NCBI GenBank assembly: GCA_009363875.1
Contig: CM018682.1
Span: 53,637,372-53,701,371, forward strand
Length of the DNA stretch: 64,000 nt
DNA from: Mikania micrantha
Taxonomy: Eukaryota > Streptophyta > Magnoliopsida > Asterales > Asteraceae
Direction of reading: 5' to 3'
In this document: in pieces, positions 7,422-18,554 of the stretch
How positions within the stretch are numbered: position 1 is the stretch's first letter
Layout: each line of letters opens with the position of its first letter
Program-made: the position numbers and the translations under genes
The notes under the pieces: generated by a model
Seen by the model: only the letters and a program-made list of their open reading frames with translations
Told to the model about the DNA's origin: nothing
Database searches by the model: none

Positions 7422-10207
7422 ATGGCATCAAAGAACCTGACCATCCTGTCCAACTTGCTCAACTTCTATAATGAGATCGGCACCAGAACAAAGTCACCTA
7501 GGCTCGTGTCGGGAGATAACTTTCAGGATTGGAAATTCAGGTTCCAATCATTCATCAAGTAAACTGACCCGAAGCTATGGAGGTCAATTGAAGAAGGGCC
7601 TCACGTACCCATGTACCTGAGTGAGCTAAATGGATTAATTCCCAAGGACCCTGAACTGTATACGGAAGCTGACATTCTTCTGAAAGAGAAAGATGATAAG
7701 GCATACGCATCAATAACCATGGCTCTATCCACTGATGTTGCCCATGGTTTCAAGGTATATCAGACAGCTAAGCAATTATGGGATGCTTTGGTTGAAAGGT
7801 TTGAAGGCAATGAAGATATGAGAGAGAGTCACAAGGATATACTAAGGAAAAGGTTCAATATTTTCAACCATATCAAGGGAGAATCATTGGAAGCTCAACT
7901 GAACCGATTCACACACCTAATGACCGAGATGACTAGTGCTGGGATTGAGATGTCCAAAGGAGAGGTCAACAAAAAGCTCTTGAACTCATTGCCTTACAAT
8001 TGGAATTCAAATTGTACCACGATCAAGAGAACCAAAGACATGTATAAGACCTCTCTGAGCGAGTTGATCTCAATTATCAACTCTTATGACATGGATGACA
8101 AGCAAAGAGCCCTCAATCATGCCAGTTCTATGGGCATTGCACCCGCATCAGAGAATGTTGCTCTTCTATCAGCCATCAACTTTCAAGCATCCGGGTTGCA
8201 GCATTATCAAGCTCCTTCACCACAGTCTGTTCCATTTGAGACTGTATTTCTTTCATCTGGGCAAGCCAGTTTAGTGCCCAAGGTTAGTCTGGAAAGCGAA
8301 GAGAATCTGATGCTGTTCAAGGGGTTTATGAACAGTTACAATGCGCTTATTGATGGAGAGTTGGAACTGACCAAACTTACTCAAGATAACCTAGAGCAGA
8401 TTAACCCTGCAGATGTTGAGGAAATGGTCATTTCATGGCAAATGGAAATGGCAGTCTTCCGTGCAAATAAGTTCATCAAGAAATATGGAAGGAACAGTTT
8501 CAGCAACAACCCAGTGAAGAAGCTGGGTTTCGATAAATCAAAGCTGCGGTGCTACAATTGTGACCAACCGGGTCACTTTGCAAGAGAGTGCAAACAGCCA
8601 AAGGTGGCAAAGGAAGGTGAAAAGAAGCCGGATGAGAAAGCTGTTGCTGCTACTGGAGCATGTGCTAGCACGTCTAAAGCACTGGTGGCTCAAGAAACAG
8701 ACTCCTATGATTGGAGTGATCAAGTGCAGGAATTGGATTTGACCTTGAGTCATGCTTTTATGGCAGAGGTGGATGAGAAGCAGAATGAGGTAACCCAAAA
8801 TCTTTGCTCCACTTCTTGCATTGATAAAGTCTTTAAGTACCGTTCTCATAACGACGACTTGATCAAGGAGGTCACCAAACTTAAGTACTTTAACCCTGAA
8901 TTTCTAAAAAATGAAGCACTTTTCAAAAGGAAACTTGATGCTAAAAGGCATGATATTTCACAACTAAAAGAATTATTAAGTGATAAAGAATCCAACTATG
9001 GAGACGCAAGGCGTCGGATAGATGAACTCACTTCAGAGTTGGAGCATCTAAAGTCTCCATTGTCTAAATCAAAAATTCAAGTTGATAAATATGAGTATGC
9101 TAGTACTGCGGTGGCCAATATGATTGATGTACAGTGTAGGAGAAAGGTCAAAATGGGGATTGGTTTTACTGAGGTGAAACCTCCATTTAACCACAACTAC
9201 TCCATCATGCCCAATATCAACACATCAGTTGATGATCTGTTGTTGAAATCCGACCAAAGGTTTGATTTCAACACTGGTTCTAGCAAACCAGTTCCTTTGA
9301 CTGCAGATCCAGTTGAGACCGGCCCCGGCCGATAATTCTGATGATTCTGAGGTGTATGCATATAGATTAAATGATACAGGTTTGAGGGGGGAAGATTGAA
9401 GAAAGAAGTGCTAGGAGGAGCACAGAATGTTCAACATCATTTAGAACATCACCTTTTATTCCGAAAACTGATTTTGTTGGAAAATTTGTTGAAATTAAAA
9501 TCAAACCTAATGAGATGTCTAAAAACTTTAATTCAACGTTTGTTAAGAATGATGTTATTTTGGAATCAATTTCTTCTTCTTTGCGTCAGGAATACAATGG
9601 TCATTCCACAATCACCAAAGAGACAGGTTCAAAGTTAAACCCTAACTGTGAACCCTTTATTCCAACCGGGTCATTGGAACAAGCCTCTACAAGTTCTTCC
9701 TCTGGTCATGGTGATTGTGATGTAAAACTTTTTGACCCAAAGGAATTTTATGAGAAGGTATGTTGTTTTGCATGTGGTAGACCAGGCCACATTGCCTGAA
9801 ATTGTCTGCACATGCCTACTGAATTCTTCTATGGGAAGAATCAGAAGGTCACACCCAAGGCCAAACCTACTATCAGATTAATGAGGACTGACCAATCTTC
9901 AAAGCCTAGGGTGACACCTCAGAAGGTACCTCAGAAGCCTTCCACTGCCAAGAAGGCCAAATCACTTAAACAAAATCAATATGGTTTTCAAAAGCAAAAT
10001 TCAAAGTCTTCTTAAACTAAAAGCAAGTCACAGTGGAAAAACAATCCACCAATGAAACCTCCTTAAAAACCAGTTGACCATGGCAGTGGTGCAAGGCCGA
10101 AAATTGTTAAGGCCAAATCAGTCAAACCTAAAGGGGTTCGCAAGAAAGAACCTGTTGTCTCACATGTACCTAAACCTATTATGGTTTGGGTACCCATCTC
10201 TCATTGA
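7422..10207 (+). pseudogene. gag of copia A
   Basis: Capsid/nucleocapsid protein that forms the virus-like particle. The ATG at 7422 follows the leader and agrees with copia B. The N-terminal part has SGDNFQDWKFRFQSFI and the UBN2-type capsid region with KQLWDALVERFEGNEDMRES. A CCHC zinc knuckle CYNCDQPGHFARECKQ lies near 8550-8600 and a coiled-coil-like stretch near 8850-9090. A second knuckle CFACGRPGHIA lies at about 9764-9797, cut by TGA (9798-9800). Other breaks: TAA at 7560 and a frameshift near 9335-9510. A basic Lys/Pro-rich tail ends with WVPISH and TGA at 10205, also the end point in copia B. Confidence 0.85.
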
Positions 10208-10249
10208 TTGTGTGTGTAATGCTGGGACGGCCAAATAAGCTCAAAAATG

Positions 10250-10632
10250 TCTAGTATGTGGATAGTGGCTACTCCCGACATATGACTGGGGATTTTTCTC
10301 AGTTACATGAAGTCACACCTTTCAATGGAGGATACGTCCCATTCGCTGGAGACAAGGGAGGGAAGATAACCATGAAGGGCACAGTAACTAATGGAACTCT
10401 TAGTTTTGAGGATGTGTATTACGTTGAAGAGCTCAATCACAGTTTACTGAGCGTTTCTCAGATTTGTGACAAGAGCTTCTCAACACACTTAACAAACAAG
10501 GAGTGTGTTATTCTAAAGCCCGTATTTGTTGTGCCTGAGAAGTGGACCTTGATGAGGACTCCAAAAATCAATAATGCCTACATAATCAATATGTTTTCAG
10601 ATTCATTCACTGAGAACACCTGCTTGTTCTAA
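10250..10632 (+). pseudogene. Protease start of copia A pol
   Basis: Aspartic protease segment marked by DSGYSRHMTGDF, in which Asp-Ser-Gly is the catalytic triad of copia retropepsins. It lies in a different frame from gag. One TAG sits where copia B has Trp just before VDSG. The ORF stops at 10630, where the next block should read into the integrase N-terminal region. Confidence 0.78.
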
Positions 10633-11541
10633 AAGGCATCGGAGCATGATTTTCTACTTTGGCATCGCTGACTGGGTCACGTCAACCTGAAGAATCTCAA
10701 CTGACTTGCTAAGGGAGATCACGTTATCAGCTTACCTTCTAAAGACTTCTCCACAATTGAGAAGTGCATCGCATGTGCCAAGGGGAAGCAGCATAAGAGA
10801 CCCCACAAGCCTAAGTTGTTCAACTCTATTTCATAGATTCTGAAACTTATTCACATGGATCTCTTTGGACCAGTCAACGTTATGAGCATCGGGAATAAGT
10901 CATATTGTCTTGTTGTGATAGATGATTATTCCAGATTTACTTGGGTGTTCTTTCTGGCCAAGAAAGATGAGACACCAGAGATTCTGAAGAAGTTTATCAC
11001 CTTAATTGAAAATCAGAAAAATTTAAAGGTTAAGGTGATCAGAACCGACAACGACATAGAATTTTGAAATCTGATTGTTATTGATTTTTGCGATGAGAAG
11101 GGGATTGCTCGGCAGTACAGTGCAGCACGTACACCTCAGCAAAATGGAGTTGCTGAAAGGAGGAACAGAACGCTCATTGAAGCTGCACGAACCATGATGT
11201 CAGAATCCAAGCTGCCGATATTCTTTTGGGCAGAAGCTGTTAACACAGCTTGTTATGTTCAAAATCAAGCACTGCTGAACAAACGCCATCAGAAGACCCC
11301 TTATGAGATCTTCTTCAACCAGAAGCCTAAAGTTGGTCATTTCAAGTCATTCGGGTGTCCGTGTACTCTCCTCCATACTGAGCCGAATCATAAGTTTGAT
11401 GACAAGGCTGATGAGTGTTACTTTGTGGGATATTCATCAGAAAAGGCTGCCTACCGGGTGTACAACAAGAAGACCCGGATGATTGTGGAATCATATTATA
11501 TCGATTGGAAAGAGATGAACACTACAAGGGTGATGACGTAG
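10633..11541 (+). pseudogene. Integrase of copia A
   Basis: The GAG-pre-integrase zinc-binding region (LWHR then LGHVN; CIACAKGKQ) leads into the catalytic core: MDLFGPV with the first Asp near 10858, IRTDNDIEF with the second Asp near 11048, and AERRNRTLIEAAR carrying the Glu near 11155. Stops fall at about 10669, 10702, 10834 and 11065. The C-terminal block SFGCPCTLLHTEPNHKFDDK is intact. Near 11520 about 125 bases present in copia B after WQEMN are missing, which shifts the frame. Confidence 0.87.
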
Positions 11542-12735
11542 ACTATCGGGTTGACAACGTTCCATGTGATCCCAAGCCTCTGACGGCTGACCCTCCAGGC
11601 AGGTATGATCGGGCCCCTCCAGTTCAGCCTACCCTGATGAATGAAGTCATCCCATCAGATCCGGATACTTCTCAATCCGTTCAGCCACTCCCTGAGACTA
11701 ATCAAGCTTCATATTCTTCTCACCAAAATTTTGATAATCCACTGTTCTCAGACCACATTCCTGAGGAACATTGTGTGGATCATGAAGCCAAAGCTAGTGA
11801 AACAGCTCCAGTTGACAACATTTCTTTCTCCAGTGAAGATCAGATGAACCACATCAGCAATTTGCTTGATAATATGGCAGTGAAGGAAGTACCAACCCTA
11901 AGCATAAAGAAGAATCATCCCATAGAAAACATTATTGGACCTTTATCGGAAGAAGTTCTCACACGAAGCCGGTCCATTCCAGATCAGAACACCTTGCCTG
12001 AAAGCGCTCTCACAAGAAGTCAATCAGGTCCGATTAATTCTTGTATGTATTCATGTTTTATTTCCCAGGTAGAGCCCAAAAATGTCAAGATGGCTCTCAA
12101 GGAGTCTATCTGGGTCGAGGCGATGTAGGAAGAACTAATGCAGTTTCAGAAGCTCAACGTGTGGAATCTGGTTCCATTGCCCAAGGGGAAGCTGCCAATT
12201 GGAACCAGATGGGTCTTCAGAAACAAAAGGGATGATTCAGGGGTGATCATTAGGAATAAGGCACGTTTGGTAGTATAGGGCTTATACCAGCAAGAGGGGA
12301 TCGACTATGAAGAAGTTTTTGCACTAGTTGTGAGACATAAGGCTATAAGGATCTTTTTGGCCTATACATCCCACATGAACTTCACAATGTATCAAATGGA
12401 TGTGAAGACTGCTTTCTTGTATGGAAAGGTCAAAGAAGAGATTTACGTGTGCCAGCCCCCAGGGTTCGAGGATTTGTAGCATCCTGACCATGTCTACAAG
12501 TTAGATAAAGCTCTCTATGGTCTTCCTCAAGCACCTCGAGTGTGGTATGCTACTCTTATAGATCATCTGCTTGCTCATGGCTATACCCATGGAGCCAGTG
12601 ACAAGACATTGTTCGTTCGCAAGGATAAGGGCGATATGATTCTCGTCCAAATCTATGTGGATGATATTATTTTTGGTTCCACGAGCTCGGTGCTATGCAA
12701 GGAATTTGAAGAAGTGATGAAGAAAAGTTTGAGAT
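11542..12735 (+). pseudogene. Integrase-RT linker and reverse transcriptase of copia A
   Basis: A variable Ser/Pro/acidic linker (11542-12060), then Ty1/copia RT: VEPKNVKMALKE, PIGTRWVFRNKRDDSG, MDVKTAFLYGKVKEEIYVCQPPGFE, ALYGLPQAPRVWY and the catalytic YVDD at 12654-12665. RT copies the RNA genome into DNA. Stops at 12126, 12277 and 12477. A one-base deletion in an A-run near 12725 moves the frame to the RNase H segment. Confidence 0.88.
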
Positions 12736-13597
12736 GAGTGCGATGGGAGAAATGACCTTCTTCTTGGGTCCTCAGGTAAAGCAAGATCCGAAGGGCGTGC
12801 TTATTCATCAAGGCAAATATGTTACCGATATTCTGACAAAGTTCAAGATGTTGGAATCCAAGCCTGCATCGACTCCCATGGCTGCCCATCCAGTCTTAAC
12901 TTCGGATTCTGATGGTGAAGATGTTGATCAACACCTATACCACTCGATGATTGGCTCACTGATGTACTTGACCTCCAACCGACCTGACATCATGTTCTCT
13001 ATATGTCAGTGTGCCAGATATCAAGCCAATCCGAAGGCTTCTCACCTGATCGCTGTCAAGAGGATCTTTCGTTATCTTGTTGGGAAACCTCGTCTCGGCT
13101 TGTCGTACCCCAAGAACTCCGAGTTTTGTTTACATTCTTACTCTGAAAGTGATTTTGGTGGTTGTAATTTAGATAGGAAATCCACCACGGGAGGATGCCA
13201 ATACTTAGGAGATCGCCTTGTCTCTTGGCAATGCAAGAAACAGACAACTGTGTCTACATTCACTACGGAAGCGGAGTATGTTGTTGCTTCCAGTTGCTGC
13301 TCTCAGGTTATATGGATGCAACAGCAGCTCCTTGATTACGGTTTGAATTTTCTTAACTCACCTATCTATTGTGACAATGAAGCCGCCCTTCAGATCATCG
13401 AGAATCTGGTAAAACACTCCAAAACTAAACACATTGATATCCGGATTCACTCTATCCGCGACTGTTTCGAACGGAAACTAATTCATCTTGAAAAGGTCTA
13501 CACAGATGATAATCTGGCGGATATTTTCACAAAACCGTTCGACACAGCTCGATTTCACCACCCCCTTCCATCTCTCAAACTAATAAGTTTTAATTAA
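12734..13597 (+). pseudogene. RT C-terminus and RNase H of copia A
   Basis: Longest open stretch of this pol. GEMTFFLGPQVKQ and HQGKYVTDILTKF mark the RT tail. RNase H shows YSESDFGG, STTGGCQYLGDRLVSWQ, TTEAEYVVASSC and DNEAALQI. It ends with FTKPFDTARFHHPLPSLK and a TAA at 13595, as in copia B. Asp and Glu residues of the RNase H centre are visible. Confidence 0.9.
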
Positions 13598-13660
13598 GAC
13601 AGTTTTGTAAATACTCTAAAATTTGTGTTTTGTTTTACTTTAATTTTTATATCACAAATT

Positions 13661-13674
13661 TAGAGGGAGAAAAT
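13661..13674 (+). other. Internal polypurine tract after pol of copia A
   Basis: TAGAGGGAGAAAA within 80 bases of the pol stop, followed by TTTACAAAAACAACAAAA. The same arrangement lies after pol in copia B (30199-30214, minus). It is not next to an LTR, so it is an internal tract: perhaps the ancestral 3' end before the extra ORF was gained, or a second plus-strand primer. Confidence 0.5.
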
Positions 13675-14633
13675 TTACAAAAACAACAAAAGGATTTCTG
13701 TTCTTTGAGTCAAAATTTACAAAAACAACAAAAATATTTTACATTTTCAAAATTTAAGAAAATACAAAAAGATTTTGATTTGGATGGTTAAAGTAAAGCA
13801 GTTCAATAGGGAACTGAAATAATTTCTGACACTCAGAAATTCACTACATAAAAGTAATTTCTAAAGAATAACAACTTTGGATAACTATAATTCACTAAGA
13901 AGTTAAAACAAGTTTTTCCAAAATGAAAGAAATGGACATGATCATTAAAAATATAAATAAGAGATAAGTAAGGAAAATCAAATGACCGGATAGATGTAAC
14001 AACTATTTGACTTTTTGTATAAATCCTTAAGTCAAAACGGGATTGTGTTTCGATAAACTTGAAACTATTTTGAAAAACTGGGGTATTTTCCATGTTTTGT
14101 GCAAGCAAAGAAAGGAAAATACTTACTGAAGCATCCTCCGATTTGCGTAAGCAAAGACCTAGATGTGTGACGTTAAGGTCAATGTGCCTGCAGATCAGTA
14201 AAATAAAAGATGCCAATGAGCACAAAGATGATGGAACCCCTTATTGTTCTTGATTCTAATCTAATTGATATGTTCTATTCTTTTCTCATCTTAAACTCTG
14301 TCAAAATAGTTTAAGTTCGTTGAAACACAATCAAAGTTTGAAACAAAAGATTTCACAAAAGTGATAGGTTGCATAATAATCTGATTCTACAGATGGACTA
14401 TTCATAAACTTCCAAAAAGTAGTTTTAGAAAAACCGTTAGAAAACCTTTTAATCATAAGTCTTACCTCTGAATTATGGATTAACAACTGGAAATTATTCG
14501 TGGGGTATAATTATTTTAAGGTTGAGTTTCATAAGAAATTACTTTAAGGTGGTCAAATTTTTGACACAGATTTGATCCCACGAAATCGACCCGACTAAAC
14601 TTTGAACTCGTCCAAAGTTTCTAAGTTTCTAAG
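13675..14633 (+). other. Non-coding spacer between pol and the extra ORF of copia A
   Basis: AT-rich, no supported gene. It corresponds to 29100-30190 of copia B (shared GTTTCGA(T/C)(A/G)AACTT, GTTTGCTTACGC/TTTGCTTACGCA and CCTGCAGATCAG/TCTGCAGACAC words). The minus-strand ORF 13833-14225 has no recognisable domain. Confidence 0.5.
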
Positions 14634-14682
14634 TTTATTTTATTTTATTTTTTTTATTTTATTTTATTTTATTTTAACTTAA
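14634..14682 (+). repeat. TTTTA microsatellite
   Basis: Run of ATTTT/TTTTA units upstream of the extra ORF of copia A. Copia B has the matching AAAAT run at 29055-29095 on the opposite strand, so the microsatellite is an inherited part of the family. Confidence 0.85.
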
Positions 14683-14709
14683 AACTTAGAAAATTTTTGA
14701 AAAATAATA

Positions 14710-15470
14710 ATAATACTCGAAATTATACTCGAATTCGAGTACACGAACCCAGCCTACAAATAGACTGAATATGCTACATTTCGAGTACCATTCAGTTTCG
14801 CATACGATTTGTGTTTCCCTTAGGCGATCTCGTTTTCTAAACTTTGTTTTCGAAATCCACTCCGACTAGATTGTAGATCACCCCTAGGTGTATATATGTA
14901 TAGATTTTCATCAAGTTTCATCTGTTGAATCAAAAGTTATGGACCAAAAACGATGTTTGAATACTCTGTTCCGTTAATAGAGAGAATTTTACGAAATTAA
15001 CCTCGAAAAACTCAAAATTAAGAATCGATCTTCTAGTATGTTGGTCGCCTCTTAATTCCGAGTATTTCAAGTATAATTGGGTGTTCTAAGGAGCAAAATT
15101 GAAGAGGTTGTGAGGTTTTTGATAGGTTGTGAAGCTTTTGATGTTCTCGAATTTTCAAATTTCGAATCCTAGTAAATTTTGAATACAATTGAAATTTCGA
15201 ATAGTCCCTGATTTCGAATACACTTCAAATTTTCGAGTAGGATCCTTTTCGACTACATTTCAAATTTCGAATAAGACTCTGTTTTTGAATACCTGTATTA
15301 TTCGAATATGTCTTAAATTTCAAGAACATCCTAACTTCGCGAACTTTAAACACTTGAACTGATTTCGATTTTGAAATGTTTCTATCTCCTTGAACTCAAA
15401 CTGGAACAGATACTTGTTAGTCTTTGACTTTCACTTCGATCTTAACTAACTTGACTTGGTTTATTTTCAG
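14710..15470 (+). repeat. Word-rich region upstream of the extra ORF (copia A)
   Basis: No gene. Dense in TTCGAGTAC / TTCGAATAC / TTCGACTAC variants (around 14720-14750, 14785, 15055, 15165-15340), the same word as in the LTR and leader. It ends in AACTAACTTGACTTGG and TTATTTTCAG, a branch-point-plus-acceptor arrangement touching the ATG at 15471. Confidence 0.6.
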
Positions 15471-15473
15471 ATG
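15446..15473 (+). promoter_or_regulatory. Candidate splice acceptor abutting the ATG of the copia A extra ORF
   Basis: CTAAC at about 15446, a U-rich run and TTATTTTCAG ending at 15470, immediately followed by ATGGCTGAC. Copia B has the same layout. With the donor at 6921 the predicted intron is 8550 bases. Confidence 0.55.
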
Positions 15474-18400
15474 GCTGACTTGCGGTTTGTGTCAGATCAT
15501 AACATGTCAGCATATGTCGGAGATTCACCCGCAAAGCATTCGATGTTCGAGAGTTTAGTTGATGGACTGATCTTATCACCGGTGAATTATGCTACTATGG
15601 AGCATCCAGACATCATTGCAGAGTACATCCAGAGCTTCTGGAGTCCGATTTCAGAGCACACAGACGCCAACAGAACTGTCAGTCTCATCGGGAAGATTCA
15701 AGGCCATCCCATCATTATTACCAAGCAAATTCTGAGGGAGTGCATTCAGTTCGGAGATAAAGCTACCGATCTCGTTGAGTTAGATCATGATCTGATTAAC
15801 CGGATTGTATATCAGATAGGGCACGAAGGACTCTACCCTCCCACCGAGAAGAAGCTACTGCACCCGTATTGAAGATACTTAGCTCATGTTGTTACTCAAT
15901 GCCTTTCAGGAAGGAAAGGGGGTTATGATGTACTTAATCAAACCCTCAGCTCGTGTTTGGTGGCGTTAGATTTGGGAGTTGACTTCAACTTCTCCAAGAT
16001 GATCTTCCAAGACATGCATGCCAACATTAAAGGGAAGAGAAATGAGAAGTTTGTGGTGTTTCCCCGTTTTCTGCTGATAGTCATCAACAAAAGACATCGT
16101 AACCATGTTCCCACTATCGGCACTCTAGGGATCAAGAGGATGAGAGATGATATTTTTTCATACATGACTATGAATAAGAGAGGGAAGAAACAGTATATTG
16201 GGGAGCGTCCTCTCATCAAGTTTGGGAGATTTGTTGGTGATAATGCAGTGGCATATGAGCAAGGAACTCCGGTTGCTACTGTTGTCGAGGAACATGATCT
16301 CCCTCCTACCAGCACAAGCACACAAGCTGGCGCAACTGCCGAGGAACTCAGTTTTGAGTCGTCATCATCTTCGAGTGAGGAGATTCTTGTTAGAGAGAAG
16401 GAGCCTGTCATCACTCCTCTCACCAGGGCAGAAAGGGATAATATTCAGGATGCCGATTATGCACCGACTCCTGAGTCTTCTCCTGAGAAGAAGAGGATAA
16501 ATATGATGTCTAAGCGACCAAAGGACCCCAGCCTGATGAAGAAAACAGGTGGATCATCTTCCTCCACTATTGCTCAGACTCCACCGCCTCCACCTCCTAT
16601 AGTACCCACTCCAGCTCAGACTCTAGCACCTCCACCTCATACACAGCCAAAACCACCCACACAGCCAAAATCACCCACACAGCCAAAACCACCTTCACAA
16701 CCCTTTAAACCCATATCCACCACTCAGATTCCTGTTCCACCTCCACCACCACCACCCGTCATTACTCCAGATGCCACCCAAACCACATCATCACCACCTC
16801 ACACTCATACCCACATCCCTCACACAGAGCCACCACCATCACCAGGAGGAAGTCGGAGAGAAAAGGGCAAGGTACCTATGCGTACGCCCTCGCCCTATGC
16901 GCCTGATGGGTCTTCAATAGATGTAGTATGGCTACTGGAAAGTGTCTTTCTACTGGAGAAGGAATCTATCACTAAAGATGAGAAGATTACTGAACTGCAG
17001 GGATCCATCATCAAAGTTTGCGAGATGTTTCGAAGACAAATCTGAGATGTTAATCGCCTGGAAAGACAAAATTTTATTTTGAAGGAGGCAATTGAGAAAC
17101 TGACGGGTAAACCGCTTGTTGAGGAGGATGATGATGATAAAGCCGGTGATGATAAAGCCAATGATGACGACGATGAAGAGAAGGTTTATGAAGAAATTGA
17201 GTTGGAGAAGAAAGATTATGACAAAGACAAGGATGGGGATGATCCCAAGGATGATCAAGGGAGAGATAAGACCGGCGATAGTGCGAAAGACGATAAAGGA
17301 AAAGGGAAAGAAGACGATGATACGGGTGATGACCAGGGTCAAGGCTCCAGCTCTTCGGGCCAACAACATGATGAGAAATCTCAGGACGCTACCAAAGACA
17401 CTAATGCTTCAGAGAATCCGCCATCTTCAAAGAAACCTCTAGATTACTATGATGACTTATTTGAGGATCTTTAGAGAACTTCTTGTTTGATGGATTCGGT
17501 GAAGAGCTCGGTGGAGCGAGTCTGGGAGATTTATTCTGTGATGTATCTGTGGACTCATTTTTCGAGGCAGTATGCGATCAGGAGAGAAAGAAGAAGGCCG
17601 TGTCCTCTGCAGGAGCATCTGCAGAGGAAGAACCAGATAATGTAGTTATTGGCGATGTGAACAAAGATCCCTATGTTGATTTCTTGTATGCTCACAAGTA
17701 CATCAACCAAGATGGACACAAGATTCCTCCTCTAGGGACGGTTATCAACAGTTTGTTTGAAAAACAGAAAGATTGGACTCCGGCACCTCCAGAGGTCAAA
17801 GCCACATGGCTCGCAGAGATGAGTAAAGCACACCCGGAGCACACTTTCATCACATATGGCCAAAATTTGTTTACTATACGCAATGATAAGTCAAATGTTT
17901 GCTGCTGGTTATACGACAAAGACATAGATCTTTATCTGGTCAAGCGCATGAACGGAAAGGTTGAATACTACAAGAGGCCGAGAGATTTCTGCACAATGCC
18001 CAAGTTTGATATACGGAGTATCAACAATGCTATGTTCTTCAATCCTTCAAAGGATACTCAGGCCGACTTGTTTGCAAAGTTTATCAAGGATTAGCGTGCA
18101 AAGGATTTTCCCGTGATTAGAACTGCTAAAGGAAAACATTTTGTCTCGACATGTATCATGGATCCAGTAATGAAGGAACCCCGGGTGTATTACAAGTGTC
18201 CTCCTCACACTGAAGATGTTGTTCCGGTATCTCGAAGAGTTCCTGATATGTCTTTGGTCAACTTTCTGTCATGGTACTTTGATGAGAAGAATCTTGCAGC
18301 AATCATTCTCAGGAACAAAGATGATCTCAATGACGTTGACATGATACTGGACCCTATGGATCCTCTAAAGTATAGGAAAGACGATATGATGAAGTTGCAC

Positions 18401-18530
18401 AAGTCTCCCATTAAAGTATACGGTGGATGGGAAGAAGAAGCAAAGCCCTTCACACGTACAGTTGCATATGCCATTGAGCTGAAGTTATATGCCGGAGCTG
18501 GTTAACACTCTGTTACACTTCCTATCGGTT
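15471..18530 (+). pseudogene. Extra 3' ORF (ORF3) of copia A, about 1010 codons, unknown function
   Basis: Starts MADLRFVSDHNM. Layout: an N-terminal globular part (about residues 1-290) with GKIQGHP, HPY-RYLAH, QCLSGRKGGYDVLNQTLSS and FPRFLL/NKR-like blocks; Ser-rich and charged residues; a Pro-rich stretch (16570-16840); a heptad-like segment (VFLLEKESITKDEKITELQ); a Lys/Asp-rich acidic stretch (17110-17340); and a C-terminal globular part (17600-18500) with YDKDIDLYLVKR and LYAGAG. I see no signal peptide or membrane segment, so the label envelope-like is not supported. The N-terminal part resembles the ORF found after pol in SIRE-type elements of other dicots (recollection). Stops at 15870, 17043, 18092 and 18503; frameshift near 17470. 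Confidence 0.72.
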
Positions 18531-18541
18531 GACTTCATCAG

Positions 18542-18554
18542 TCTAGGGGGAGTT
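18542..18554 (+). other. Polypurine tract of copia A
   Basis: TCTAGGGGGAGTT directly before the 3' LTR start at 18555; it lies a few bases after the end of ORF3. Copia B has GTCTAGGAGGAGTT at the same place. Confidence 0.88.

Noticed and set aside
15471..18530. ORF3 as a retroviral envelope protein
   Set aside because: No signal peptide, no membrane segment and no Cys-rich ectodomain are visible; the protein is hydrophilic with Pro-rich and acidic stretches.
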